From Impatiens glandulifera (Eukaryota > Streptophyta > Magnoliopsida > Ericales > Balsaminaceae): 64,000 bases of DNA. The stretch lies in assembly GCF_907164915.1 (NCBI RefSeq), contig NC_061867.1:52889852-52953851 (forward strand), read 5' to 3'. The notes beneath the pieces are model-generated. The model saw only the letters and a program-made list of their open reading frames with translations. It ran no database searches and had not been told where the DNA came from. This document shows, one piece after another, positions 51,507 through 63,890 of the stretch. Within the stretch, counting starts at the first letter, position 1, and each line of letters opens with the position of its first letter. The position numbers and the translations under genes were made by a program.

Positions 51507-51828
51507 GGGTAAATTACCTGGGCGGCCTTCAAACTATCTCAATCGCTCACTTTTGGCCCTCAAATTAATTTTTAATACAAATCGCCCCTTCAACTTTTAT
51601 AAAGGTCACCAGTGGCCCTTCCGTCAACTTTTTGGTTAAACCTAACCGTTTAAGTTTAAAATATTTTTTTTTATATATTATCTTTAATCTTATATTTTAT
51701 ATTTATATATATAATTATTAAATCGCTTATATATAATATTATATATATATATATATTATTATTAAATTTTATATAATTATTAAATCTTTTATATAATAAA
51801 TAAATAATATATATATTATTTATTTTTA

Positions 51829-51868
<40 letters not shown>

Positions 51869-52563
51869 ATATTATCTTTAACTAATTTATATATAATATA
51901 TATTTTAAAAAATAATTTAAGTGTTAAAAGTATTTGAGTAGTTAGAAGGTTACAATTACTTTTAATAAATTATTTTTAATATATATAAAAATAAAGTTTA
52001 AAAATAAATTATATGGATTATCTCTAATCATTATTTATATATATATATATATATAAATAAATATATATAATTTATAGAATATATATTTTATAAAATAATT
52101 TGAAAGATTAAAAGTAATTGAAACCTTCTAACTCAAACTCAAGTACTTTTAACACTTAAATTATTTTTTAAAATATATATTATATAAATATTATATATAA
52201 ATTAGTTAGAGATAATATATATAAATTATATATATATATATAGATAAAAATAAATAATATATATATTATTTATTTATTATATAAAAGATTTAATAATTAT
52301 ATAAAATGTAATAATATATATATATATAATATTATATATAAGCGATTTAATAATTATATATAAAAATATAAAATATAAAATTAAAGATAATATATAAAAA
52401 AAATAATATTTTAAACTTAAACCGTTAGGTTTAACTAAAAATTTGACGGAAGGGTCACTGGTGACCTTTATAAAAGTTGAAGGGGCGATTTGTTTCAAAA
52501 ATTAGTTTGAGGGCCAAAAGTGAGCGATCGAGATAGTTCGAGGGCCGCCCAAATAATTTGGGC
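51507..52563. mobile_element. Foldback Mutator-like element (1057 bp) with perfect 9-bp TSD
   Basis: The left end GGGTAAATTACCTGGGCGG pairs with the right end, which inverted reads GCCCAAATTATTTGGGCGG. The arms continue for about 500 bases each: TCGCTCACTTTTGGCCCTCA, CGCCCCTTCAACTTTTATAAA, TCACCAGTGGCCCTTCCGTCA and inner AT-rich segments all have inverted partners, leaving a centre near 52035. Both sides carry TTGGTTTTA (51498-51506 and 52564-52572). A 9-bp duplication and very long inverted repeats are known marks of MULEs. No transposase is encoded; the 73-codon frame at 52277-52498 lies in an arm. Confidence 0.9.
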
Positions 52564-52572
52564 TTGGTTTTA

Positions 52573-55500
52573 TAGATGCTTAGGAGTAAATTTTTGATTT
52601 ACACGAAATTGAAATTAAATTGGAATTGTGTTTGATTGTTTAAAAGAAATCGAAAATATAATTTAATGAATTTAAATGTATAAGTAGTCATGGCTTTCTT
52701 GAAAAAATTATTATACTTAGGAGTATAGTATTGGTGTTACTTCATGCTAATTATACTTCTTTTTTTTAGTTTTAATTATGTGATTTCACTTAAAAATTTC
52801 ATTTTCATGGTTTTTCTGAAAAAAAAATTTATAGTTGAATGTAAATTTTTGTAAAATTGAAATTATTTTTGAGAGTAAAGTAGATTGCTTGTCATTGGTT
52901 TTATTGGGCTATATGGTGTTAGGATAGAAACAGTCAAAATTCAAAATGTTTTATTTGTTTGAAAATAGTTTTTTTTTTTAACCTTAACAATTGAATTACA
53001 ATTTAATATAAATTCTGATCGAATTTTAATTCTAATTTCAATTTTCTCCATCCAAACCTAGCCTAGGGAAAAATTAATTGTGAGAATTTCTTTTAAATCA
53101 CAAACACTTACTTATTGCAACAATTTTATCTCTTTGGAGATCATAGTTTCTTATCCTATCCATTAATAATGAGTGTTTTGGTTTGAGATTGTTTGTATGA
53201 TTGGTTTATCAACTTCATATTCTATTCAATTGAGATTTTGTCTAAAAAAATACTAACAAGTTTGTATTAAAACTTTGTCGAGCCCGAGATCAAAATTCAG
53301 AGTTCGATTTCTATTTCTATTAGAAACGGCTTAAATTGAATTGGAGTCATGATTACGAGATTGTGTTAATTTATTTAAGAGAATAAACTATACTTAAAAA
53401 ATTAAATTGAGTAGAGAAATATGAGAATTGGTTCAAAATAATTTCACAAATCAATTTAACTATTATGAAAACAACATTTTTTTTGAAGCGCCTCTCTAAA
53501 GGGTTGACATTTTGTTATAAATGTTGTTAAGAGTGATATTAAAGTTAGATGGTGACAATACATGTTCTTGGAGTTCTTGATTGATTTTTTTTATATGTAC
53601 TTAATTGTCTTAATATATTAACAAATGGAGATAATAGGAAAAAGACAATGGGCTAATTGGAATCTTGTGACATGTTATTTGTAAGAATTATTGTAAATTC
53701 TAAATAGTGGATATAATGAAGAGCAAAGTGGATGTAGGACAATTTTAATGTCTAAGCCACTATATTTTACTTGTGTGCTTATTTTATTTTTGGTATATGA
53801 TTAATATAGATTTTGCGTGATAAACATAAACATAAACGGCTATAACAATTTTCTTTCATTAAAATCTAATTTTTCGAATATAAAAGAACTTATATGTTTC
53901 TACTATCTAAGCTTTTCAAAATATTGTTAATAGTTGTGATGTTTATAGAAGATCATAAGTCTTTTATAAATGTCCTTAACATCTATTTGATTACTTGTGA
54001 AGTTTGAATCTGAGTACAATCAAATGTCGACACATAATAAATATATTGTATTATGATTTCTACCAAATCCAATGAAATGAACACGAGTACTTTTAAAACC
54101 AATTACGAGTGACCTAGATTTGTGAAACTATACACGTTTTGCAAAATTTGCGGGTACTAGACATAATTTTTTTTTATCAAAGCTTCACGTAATTATAAAA
54201 TTTGTAATAACTAACGTTAGATAATAATATTTGTTTATTCTCTATTTTTAAAATAAATAATTTTGAATTCTTAATAATAATGAAGAGTGCTCTCAGAGAC
54301 TAAAGGTCTAATGATCAATTCTCATTAAAAATGTCTTAAATTGTAAAATATATTAATTTCCATATAAAAAAAATTTAAAAACGTAATTGTTTCAAAGAAA
54401 TCGTTTTGTATTCACTTATTACCATCTTCAATTTGAAATTCATAGCTAAATCAATTAATAAATAGACTAATAATAGTTGTGAAGCAAATCATTGCATTCA
54501 TGATATATTCATTTACCTAATGGGGAGACAAATTCAGCACATCTTCTTTATATTAATCCCTAAATCTGGCCTAGAATTTGCTCACCTTTTTTGTGCTTAT
54601 ATTAGTATATACTATATATTAATTTTTTTGGGTAATAATTGAAATTGAACATTCAATAATAATCTCATTTATCGTGGATGTTGTATAATTTTAAAATATT
54701 TTAAAATTTCTGATAATTTTCCTGTTTTCTTAACCAGCCATAACTTGTATTTAACCATCCTACATTGTAAAATGACATATAAGTTTTTTATTATTATTTA
54801 ATGAAAATCTATAATTTTGTTTAAAACTTGTAGAATGTACAAATTATTTTTTTTACTAAAGTTTCTTTCTTATGCATTGTTAACCTACTCTACAATTAAA
54901 TGAGAGTATTCTAATTGAAAATCAAACCTGGCATTTTTAATTTATTAAGTAATACATATTCTTTGTTATTTAATTATCATATTGAAATAAATAAAAAAAT
55001 AGCCAGCGAACGTGCAATTATTGTTTAATTATTATAGTGACCAAATATTGCTTGCAATATTAATTATATATAATTAATTTAACTGCCAACTACTTTGCCT
55101 AATTATAGTTTCCTATTTATTTATTTATCATGCATTAGTGTTAGGTCTAGTTTAGCCCCTTTAGTTATTATCGATTTTTATACTTAGTTCAAAAAACATT
55201 ATTGCGTTCGTGTTTTATCTTCACTTCGTGTTTTATCTTCACTTCGATGTCTATATGGTCATTTTACTCTTCTCTAAAAAAACACAATCTTATTAAAAAA
55301 AATGTTTTTATTTCTCTAATTTAAAATAACATTGATTATTTTTTCCATTATAATGTGATGGATCATGCTAATTGGTTATTCAAATTTAAAATATTTTATA
55401 TACAAAAATCATATCAATTTTTTATTTGCTTTTTTGTTACAAGGAAAAATAAGTGTTTTTATAAAACCCAATTATATGGATTATAAAGCTTAAACATCCT

Positions 55501-55754
55501 TAAGGCCTTTTTTGTTTGTTTAAAATGGGCCTAAAGCCCAACTTCATTTCTTAGAAAATAAAAGTATTATATTTATAGAAGCCCCTGGAAACAGACAACA
55601 TGTACAAATCGAGCTCAATACTTTATGGAAACAACCATCAATCAAAGATGAACTAAGTAAATTTTATCAAGCAATGTAGATATAGTTATATGCTTCATTT
55701 GAAAACATCATTTCAAATTTAAATATAAAAGCAAAAGTGTTTATAAATTTTTAT
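52573..55754. other. AT-rich intergenic sequence
   Basis: No gene seen. An imperfect 18-base doublet GTGTTTTATCTTCACTTC lies at about 55209-55245. Confidence 0.4.
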
Positions 55755-57001
55755 TTTATTTGTTGGAAAACATCTTATTGAAATTTCATTAAAGAAAAAA
55801 AACTCGAAAAAAGGAAAAAAAAATACAAAAATTTAAGATCAGATCTAGACAATTTCTTGATTTGACAATGAAACAATAATTGAATTACAGACGACAATAA
55901 TAATCAATTAGCGCCTATAACGTTTTTATTTTGATTATACATGTGACTTTCTCAAACAAAATATCTCATATCTGGCAGAGCATTCTATTATTTCCATTCC
56001 TTTCGATTCTTCTCCAGGATTGAATGAGTGTATTTACATCTGAAGATATATCTCCTCAAATATCTTCAGCAGTTCTACTTCTTCCACTGTGAGTTCTTAA
56101 ATTTCTTTTTTCTAGATATTGTAGATTACTGTTCCAAAATAATATTTCAGCATACTTACATAGAAGGATCTTCCTTTTGATTTATTCTTCATCCACTATT
56201 AGATTTCTTCCCATGTTCATGGAAACTTGATAATGTTCATATTTGCAGCATACCTCTTCTAGATTTATATTACAAAAGAACATTCCCCAAATAAATGGTG
56301 TATGTTTTCCTCAACTCCCGAACATATGACACAATTGATATTAGGAATGTTTATGTATTTTCGAATTCTGTCTTTTGTTGTCAACCTTATCCTGTATACG
56401 AGCCAGAGAATAAATTGGGGACGAGGAATAATATTTGGAGACCATACCACATTATGTCAATTTACCTCATATCCTCTTGTTCTAACCATTTCATATGCTT
56501 TTCATGTAATGAACTTCTCATTGCTTTATGTTTTCCAGCATATTTCATCGTTTATTTCAGTGAGTTGCTTCTGCCTCATTAGGTTTAAGATTCTATCACC
56601 TTCTGAAATATGCCTCAGAAGTAAATCACATTACCTTCATAAACGTCTCTAAATGAGTACTTGATGTATTCTCTTCTAACTTTTCTTCTTTGCATTTTTT
56701 CTTTGAATATAATAGAAATATTATCCAGCTAATGATCATGCCAGAATTGTACCCCTCTTGCATTTTCAATTGTTGTTTGCACCATTTGAAAGACATATTT
56801 TCTTGTTTTTAGGATATTCTTGAATGACCATGACATTCTTTCATTGATATTTCGTATCCAGATACTCTGTTCTTTTTTCATAAATCTTGTATGCACCCAT
56901 TTGACCCACAAGGAGTCTACTCTTTGCTCCAACTCCCATAAGCTTCTGATGGTGAGGGATTTGTTCCATTCAACAAAGTGTTTATAATTAAGGTATATCA
57001 T
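55755..57001 (-). pseudogene. LINE ORF2 C-terminal remnant
   Basis: The minus frame 57001-56729 reads SLTIRSLWELEQRVDSLWVK and WVHTRFMKKEQSIW, the segment after the reverse transcriptase in plant LINEs. The frame 56450-56265 has PQFILWLVYRIRLTTKDRI and CVICSGVEENIHHLFGEC, the zf-RVT zinc-binding motif. The minus 3' end near 55757 reads TTTAATGAAATTTCAATAAG, like other plant LINE ends. It is 5'-truncated and frameshifted. Confidence 0.8.
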
Positions 57002-57054
57002 ATTCAGTTTATTTGAAATTTTCGAGAGAGGGAGTTGAATCTAAATTTAAATAA

Positions 57055-57210
57055 TAAAAAAATGAGACAACGGATTAAGTATGTAACCCGCAAACACACT
57101 TAACCATTTAACCAATTGTAGAACTTACCGTCTAACTGGCTCGAACCTAGGAACTTAGGGTTAGTATACATTTGCCGTTAGGCTAGAAGAGAGAATAAAA
57201 TGTGACAACA
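57055..57210 (-). mobile_element. tRNA-derived SINE
   Basis: The minus strand reads TCTAGCCTAACGGCAAATG (A box), then 20-odd bases later CCTAGGTTCGAGCCAGTTAG (B box), then a body ending GTGTGTTTGCGGGTTACATA and CTTAATCCGTTGTCTCATTT with a T-rich tail near 57057. Upstream at about 57235-57195 a second copy of the tail segment (TTTGCGGGCTAAATACTTAA) occurs, suggesting two tandem or nested copies. The tail resembles 63840-63880. Confidence 0.6.
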
Positions 57211-57626
57211 GATTAAGTATTTAGCCCGCAAACACCCAAACATTAGAGTTAAATTTTATTTTAACAAATTTATAATATTTCATAACATTATCTCATCCAC
57301 ATTAACCTTTGAATACAATATATTTTGAATATAATAAGACTATTAAGACAGTTCTATTCAATTAATAAAGAATTGATTAACAGTAGACTTTGAATATTTA
57401 TCAAATAGCATTAGCAGTTAGTATTATATTTGACATTTGACTTGTTTAGACAAAATAATCAACTGAGTACTTATTGTAATATAAGAAAATGAGCAGAGAG
57501 GTTTTTGACTAATCAATTATTTTTAATAAAATTATTTAAATTATCTTTTTATTTATTTTTATATCCAATATCAAATATTATTGTTGTACTTAACTTAAGC
57601 CTAACCAAAAAAAATATTACATACCA

Positions 57627-57629
<3 letters not shown>
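57211..57629. other. AT-rich intergenic sequence
   Basis: No gene seen between the SINE and the microsatellite. Confidence 0.3.

Positions 57630-57719
<90 letters not shown>
57630..57719. repeat. (TA)n microsatellite
   Basis: About 44 TA repeats. The frame across it (57505-57735) is an Ile-Tyr artefact. Confidence 0.95.
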
Positions 57720-57722
<3 letters not shown>

Positions 57723-58119
57723 CTTTTTAAAATAATAATAGTTATTAGTCGTCTAATTTATTTTATAATTAAATTTTAAATCAAAACTTTTAGGTTCAAT
57801 TTGTTTTGTTTTGTTTGGAGCGTATTTTTTTTACTCTTAATTAATTGGGATGAGGCTTCGTGCCCTCAAACATAAACAAACAAAATTAAATAATATTATT
57901 AATATATTTATCTATTTATCTATTTTTCATATTTTAAAACAATTTATATAAAAATATTAAGTTTTTTTTTATAATAATATGAATTTCAATATATTATATT
58001 ATATATACTATATATAAACATGAATTCACAATTTACAAGGAAGAGGGAGAAAAATTTGACAGATTATAAATTTTTGGCGAAAATTTCGGCAACAAATTAT
58101 CTCATAACGAATAGACGAA

Positions 58120-58270
58120 TAACATGATCAACACGAATGACACGATCGGCATAAATGGCACGATCGGCACGAACGTCACGATCAGCACGATTTGCACGAT
58201 ATCAAGGTCGCGGATCGCTTATTGTTGCACAATCGGCATAATCGACACAATTGACACGAACGACACAATA
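58120..58270 (+). repeat. CACGATCGGCACGAACG minisatellite leader
   Basis: Roughly ten degenerate units built from CACGA(T/A)C(G/A)GCA and ACACGAACGAC. They lie ahead of the LINE ORF1 remnant and may be its 5' UTR. The 60-codon frame here is only a Thr/Ile/Asn repeat. Confidence 0.6.
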
Positions 58271-58319
58271 TTAGCTAAAATTGCTAGGTCGGTCATTCAT
58301 CTATAGAGCTTGGTTGAAA

Positions 58320-60372
58320 GGTTAGGGTTTCTGGTTTACATTGTTCTGTATAGTTAGGGTTTCTAGTATACCATATTCTATAATTGCTCTTCTCAATTGC
58401 TTTTTTATGTTCTTCATTAAAATGGGAAGAAAGAAAAAACAATAAATATAAGGAAGTCAAATAATTTGTAATGGAAGGTTTAAGGGAAGTGGCTGAAAAG
58501 AAAATTGATATGATTGCTGAAAAAATAATCTAAGAAAAACAGGAATGCAACAAAGGTAAGGAGCCAATTGTTATTAAAAATTTTGAAGAAAATTCTGCAG
58601 GAAAACAGGGGAAGAAAGAAGTAATTTGGAATGTTGGTTATAATGAAAGAGTCAACTTGTTTGGTCTTAAAAACCAGATTACCAAACTCCTAATACATGC
58701 TAAGAAAGGTGAAATCACAATCAGTAAAGAGAAAGCTCAACAAATAACAGTCCAACTCAATATTCATTATCTCCGAGACTGAAATTTACTAAAGAAAACA
58801 AAATATGAGGAAATAATTAAATGGTCAGTTGATGCAATGAAGGAGCTGATGAAGGCTCCTAAAACCAAGACCTACACTATCAGAAGTAATTCAACATGGA
58901 AAGTCAACGAGGTATGAAAGAATAAAGCAGAAAAGAAATCTGAATATCATGCCTACAAAGGAAAATCTACTTGGGGGATATCCAAACAAAGGTAGAGGTA
59001 CTCAACTCTCATTTTGAATTCAAACTGCCTTCTAAAGTATAGGAGAAATGTATTGAAGACTGGGAGTTTGTAGTGGTTGGAAACTTTATTGGCAAAAATA
59101 GAATATCATTCCCAACTACCAAAGATGCTTTAATTAAACAGTGGGGAGAAAAGGGGACTTGAAAAAGTTTATGCAAATATACATGATCTCTATTTTCTGC
59201 AGTTTAAAAAGGGCTCAAATCTGAAAGAAATTTTGGAGAAATGACATACTTACATAGGATCAAATTGCATGAAGCTGAAAAAATAGTCAGAAGAGATGAA
59301 TCTACAAAGAAAACCAAAAGAAACAGCCCAGATTTGGTTCAAGCTTTGGAACATTCTAACCCACATGTACAATTCTGAATCAATTAGTCATTTTGCAAGT
59401 ACAATTGGGAAACCATTATATATAGACCCAATAATTGAAGGAGGAGAGCACTTGTCATTTGCTAGAATTAGCATTGAAGTGCATCCTATGAGTGTCATGC
59501 CAATGAAAATGGCAGTTGTTGACATAAAAGGAAAGCACAATGTCATGGAGATCTCTTATGAATAGAAATCAAAGAGGTGTGCTTTTTGTAATACTTTCCT
59601 GCACAATAAATGTGATAAAGTTAAAGAAGAAGAGCAAAAAAAATCAGGAAAATCAGGAAGCGGAAAATAAAAAGAAGGAAATAGAGGAAGACAAACTCAA
59701 AGATCAAATAGTTGTAGAAGAAAGCAAGAAGGATTTTGGGAAAAAAAGAAAAATAGTGAAGGAAAGAAAGTAAAAGGAATCAAGGTGAAGAGGAAAAGAA
59801 AATTTTCCGTAATGCGAAGGATCGGGATGGAAATGGAAGATGAACCTCAAGTTGTTGTTGAGGAAACTCAAGAGGAAGACACACAATATTTCAAAGCTGA
59901 AACAGAGAATTCAAAAGACGATAAAAAAGATTCCAAAACCGATGTGGAGTCTAAAGATAAAGCCGAAGATAAGAAAAACAAAAATACAGAAATTCAAGTT
60001 GAAGATAATAAAGGTAAAAGCCCTGAAATTCTTAGAAACAATTCTTTCTATCAAATCAGAACGGGCTCGTACAAAGAGAGAATTCAAAATGAGAAACAAC
60101 AATACTCATTATTCTCTTCAATACAATCTCCTTACATCGTCGGAGGAAGGGGAAGAGGAAGATGAATGGGAAGAAGGTCTCTCAATGAAGATAGATGTCA
60201 TGCGAAAATCCCAGACTTGGATAGTTAGGTTTGAATGTAATCTTTTCTGTTTGTAATCTATGTTTTTTTAGAATGTATGAATTCTACTAATCAGTTTTTT
60301 TAGGGTCTTTTGATTGTCATCCTCCCACTTTTCGGATTTTAATGAAATGGTTTTAACCATTTTCCCCAAAAA
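58320..60372 (+). pseudogene. LINE ORF1-only element (DUF4283-like), degenerate
   Basis: ORF1-like coding sequence starts near 58409 (MGRKKK) and is broken by several stops. The best-preserved part (59296-59565) reads AQIWFKLWNILTHMY, FASTIGKPLYIDPI and LSFARISIEV, matching the DUF4283 region of plant LINE ORF1. CAFCNTFLHNKC (about 59577-59615) follows as the zinc knuckle, then a Lys/Glu-rich tail and GGRGRGR. The 3' UTR ends TTTAATGAAATGGTTTTAACC plus A-rich bases at 60372. No reverse transcriptase (ORF2) lies between ORF1 and the 3' end, so it is either internally deleted or a non-autonomous form. Its 3' end matches the LINE at 11832-13710. Confidence 0.75.
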
Positions 60373-60403
60373 AATATCAATTTATACAATTTCATCATAT
60401 GAT

Positions 60404-60477
<74 letters not shown>
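60404..60477. repeat. (TTA)n(TA)n compound microsatellite
   Basis: About nine TTA units followed by about 23 TA units, a short distance after the LINE 3' end. Confidence 0.9.
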
Positions 60478-60480
<3 letters not shown>

Positions 60481-60829
60481 TCTGCACCCATTGGCGCATT
60501 CGAGAAGAACAAAAGACCATTGTCTTCTTCTCTCTTTTTCTTAAGACATTGTCACCCAAACTAAGAGATATTTTAACGATCGTTGAAAAATCCTTAACAA
60601 CTTAAGATTTTGACTCAAATCTTCACAACGGCTAATTCATGTACAACCAATGTCGTATTTTCAAATAACCAGCAATCTTCAACAAAAACACAAATATCTA
60701 ACAACTTCTTCAATGGCGGTTGAGGTTTATATCATATATTCGTAAATAGATTAAGGGAAAATATTCTCAAAACATAATCTAATACTATTTGTTGAGAAAA
60801 TATATAATCTAAACACATGATAAAAGAAG

Positions 60830-61130
60830 ATATAATGATAAAGTGGTAAAGAGTAATAAAGAATACAAGATATAACGAGGTTCGACCAACAATGTCTACA
60901 TCCTCGGGGAGTCGTCCATTCTATTAATTTTCCATGGCTAGCTAAGTGGAGCTTTTACTTGGTTTTCAGTAAGTCTGCCACTATGAGATCTCATTCTTTT
61001 TGTGTCGTTCTGTTTTGCTCAAGTTATTCTTGTATGTGGAATTACCATATTAGTCTGTCATGTATTTTTTTTAATACGATGGTGTGTGGATAATAATACC
61101 GAGCTCCAAAATTTATTTTGATTATTGTGA
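60830..61130 (-). mobile_element. Copia LTR-like fragment (tentative)
   Basis: ATATAACGAGGTTCGACCAAC followed by TGTCTACATCCTCGGGGA is a word order found in plant copia LTRs. No second LTR or coding sequence was identified. Confidence 0.3.
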
Positions 61131-61446
61131 TTCACTGGGCAATTCCGTCCTAAAGGAGAATTTATTACAAATGAATTATAATGGCGATAGATAAATAGGA
61201 GAATTTGTTGTCTAACACAGATATCATAATGGAGACAACTTAATTAGATGTAATAGATTTCTTCTTCCATATAATCATTTTGTGTAATACTTTTGTTAAA
61301 TCATAGATATGAGAGCATTGTTTCATATTAGCAACTACCATGACACGTCAAGTTAGGGACGAGATATAGAGTAATGTTTAGTGAGGGAAAAAATTATGTT
61401 TCAGTAATTTTTTTTTCTTTTAGGGATCTCTTCTTATCCCAAAGTT

Positions 61447-61745
61447 AATGGGTGTATTCGTGTTAACGAGTAATCGTGTTTTTACGGGTCATGTACATGT
61501 AATTAAATAAATTTCGTGTTCTTTTTGTGTCAAACTGTGTCGTGTAAGCATGTTGACTTGAAATTAATTTCGTGTATAACGGGTTGTGTCGTGTCGACCC
61601 GTTAAATACACCGTTCGTGTTTGGGTTAAAATAGCAGATACAATAAGCTTAATGGGTCAAATATGGGTTGACCCATAATGAGTCGTGTACGTACTAAGAA
61701 GTACATGACATGAAACACGACCTGTTATTCGAATTGTCACCCCTA
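61447..61745. mobile_element. MITE-like element rich in CGTGT words
   Basis: The left edge reads TAATGGGTGTATTCGTGTTA and the right edge, inverted, TAGGGGTGACAATTCGAATA, then both lead into CGTGTTT-rich sequence. Internal TGTGTCGTGTCGACCCGTTA and AATATGGGTTGACCCATA are short palindromes. The pattern fits common plant miniature elements with TAGGGGTG ends. The target-site duplication was not confirmed. Confidence 0.45.
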
Positions 61746-62760
61746 ATCCCTGACCTCGAACTCAATCAAGTAACCTTCTACCATTCTCCCGACTTAAAAT
61801 ACCCAACCATCGAGTACTCATTGGTATCGGAATACAAGTACTCATTATCATCCCTATGTGTGAGTGAAACTTTTTCTACTCATTTAAAATATGGATTTAG
61901 AAAGAAAAAATAACAATAAATATATAAATAAATATAATCTAAATTAATATTTAAATAAATTAATATTTTCAAATAAATTAATAAAAAAGAATCATCCAAA
62001 CAAAAATTAGTAAGTGCAGTCTCTATCCAAATTCAGCTAAATCAATTCACCTAATTGTCATCTCTACATTAAGGTCATACAATTAGATATATGAATAATA
62101 AATAATATTTTTTAAAAAAATATACCTTCATTATTAAATTTCAATCAAAATATTAAATTACTTTTACACAAATATTATTTTTTATTATAAATTAATATCT
62201 TTTAAATCTTTTCACCAAAACTCAACTTTTATAAACTTAATTCAAATAAAATTAAACTCCAATCGAACCAATCCTAATACTCTAGCTAAGGCAAAATATC
62301 CTCATTTCGAATAAGAACTAAAGTGTTGTCCTATCAAAATTGTGAATAAATAACTCAATTAATTATTTAAACAATTTCAATCTAAACCAGAACTAAGACC
62401 TTGTTCATAAATTAATCACACAATTTATAACAAATACACCTAAATCTATATGCATAAATTAACTAATCATCAAATTTCAATAAGTTCATATCCAACTCAA
62501 AAGTGTTTGTGTGTGAATAGATACAAAAGTATTTTCTTGGACACATGATGGATTTAGACTAAACAATAACAATAAATTTATGAAGTAATCTAAATTAATT
62601 TTTAAATAAAAAAAATAAAAAAATTCAAATAAATTAATCTAAAAAAATTTCATCCAACCAAATGGATATAAAAAGACTGAAAGTCAAATAAATACTACTT
62701 AACATTTCCCCCAATAATATTCTTATCCTTCCCTAGTTAGTTCTAATTTCTTCCATTTCA
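61746..62760. other. AT-rich intergenic sequence
   Basis: No gene or clear repeat seen up to the promoter of the next gene. Confidence 0.3.
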
Positions 62761-62899
62761 TGCTCTTCCACATGTATATATAAATATATAACTCAAACAT
62801 CCAATTCAATAACCCATTTTCTTCTTCATCATCATCATCTTCATCTTCTTCTGAAATCAATCAGAATTGAAGAAAAACAGAGCCATTGATTGTGGATGA
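62761..62899 (+). promoter_or_regulatory. Promoter and 5' leader of the small membrane protein gene
   Basis: TATATATAAATA (about 62775-62786) is a likely TATA box, and a CTT/CAT-rich tract (62819-62852) falls in the leader. An ATG at 62896, four bases before the chosen start, opens a different 55-codon frame ending at 63063. Confidence 0.55.
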
Positions 62900-63220
62900 A
62901 TGGGATCAGAACCAGAATCAGGACCACAAAAGGAATTAGAGATCAGATCATCAAAATTACTAAGGAAAAAGAAGATCTTGAAGATAGGATTAGGATTGAT
63001 TTCATTATTAATCAGCAGTGGCGGATTGGTTGTTCTAATATGGTGGATATTGAATCATCATAGTTCTAATTCAAAGCTTTGGATGGTACCCATTGGATTA
63101 ATTCTCACTTTTACTCCTATTTTCATATGTTTCACTTCTTTCCTCTCCGATTTCTGCACCGGCGAAGGCGCCGGCGATGATTCTCCGGCCGTCGTCATAG
63201 GTGGCAGCTGCCGGCAGTGA
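62900..63220 (+). CDS. Small two-span membrane protein, 106 aa, function unknown
   Basis: I do not recognise a named family. The protein starts with a polar, charged 27-residue segment (MGSEPESGPQKE, then Lys/Arg-rich LLRKKK), then a hydrophobic span at about 27-51 (with VVLIWWIL), a short His/Ser loop, a second span at about 59-84, and an acidic, Gly-rich tail ending GGSCRQ. The basic residues before the first span would favour a cytosolic N terminus, with both ends on the same side. A TATA box, CT-rich leader and higher GC content than the surroundings support a real intronless gene. The start is the second of two overlapping ATGs because it gives the longer, membrane-protein-like frame. 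Confidence 0.7.
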   Translation: MGSEPESGPQKELEIRSSKLLRKKKILKIGLGLISLLISSGGLVVLIWWILNHHSSNSKLWMVPIGLILTFTPIFICFTSFLSDFCTGEGAGDDSPAVVIGGSCRQ

Positions 63221-63759
63221 TAAAGACTTGGTTTGGGTTTAGTAAACATGTGAATTGATATCACAATTCTGTTTAATATTTACTATTAATGAATGGTTGT
63301 ATTAATGTAATGAAATTACTCACTTTAAACAAGATTCCTTAAAAAATAATTAGATGTTTACAGTTACCCAATTGTTAATAATATAATAAAAATGTAAAGT
63401 AATTTTATTTTTGAAAATTGAATCAAACCCAATTATATTAATGTATTAAATATTCATGGGTTTTTTCAAATTTTTTTAATAATTTATGTTCTACTTATAA
63501 ACTAATTAATCAAACAATGTAAAACATAATATTATTATTATAATAATAATTTAAAATAAACACTTTTAAATAGTTCAAAACTCATGTTTTGTAGTAGTTT
63601 TTTTTTTAATTAAGTAAAGATGATGTATTCTAATATATATAGTTATGTATTTGTTTGGATAGGGATTATTTAAAAAATGATGTTTTTGAAAAGATAATAA
63701 TTTTTTTTAAAAAAAGACTTAAAAAATATTAATATATAATGATAAAATAAAATTCATTC
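63221..63759. other. 3' flank and AT-rich sequence
   Basis: Probably the 3' UTR of the small membrane protein gene for the first 100-150 bases, then AT-rich DNA without a gene. Confidence 0.4.
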
Positions 63760-63890
63760 TTCTAGCGATAATTAGTAGTGGTGGATAACCATAAGTTTCT
63801 GGGTTTGAGTCTATCAGACGCCAAATTTTGCGCCTGCTTAAATAGCTAAGTGTGTTTTGTGGACTACATACTTGAATGAGGCATGTGAGC
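63760..63890 (+). mobile_element. tRNA-derived SINE-like copy
   Basis: TAGTAGTGGTGGATAACC and TCTGGGTTTGAGTCTATCAG are weak A- and B-box candidates. The following AAGTGTGTTTTGTGGACTAC and ATACTTGAATGAGG resemble the tail of the SINE at 57055-57210. More decayed than that copy. The minus frame 63719-63916 across it is not a gene. Confidence 0.4.

Noticed and set aside
57505..57735. 76-codon plus frame
   Set aside because: Translation of a TA microsatellite.
59840..60256. 138-codon plus frame, Lys/Ile-rich
   Set aside because: Alternative frame of the Lys/Glu-rich LINE ORF1 tail at 59785-60165; no domain.
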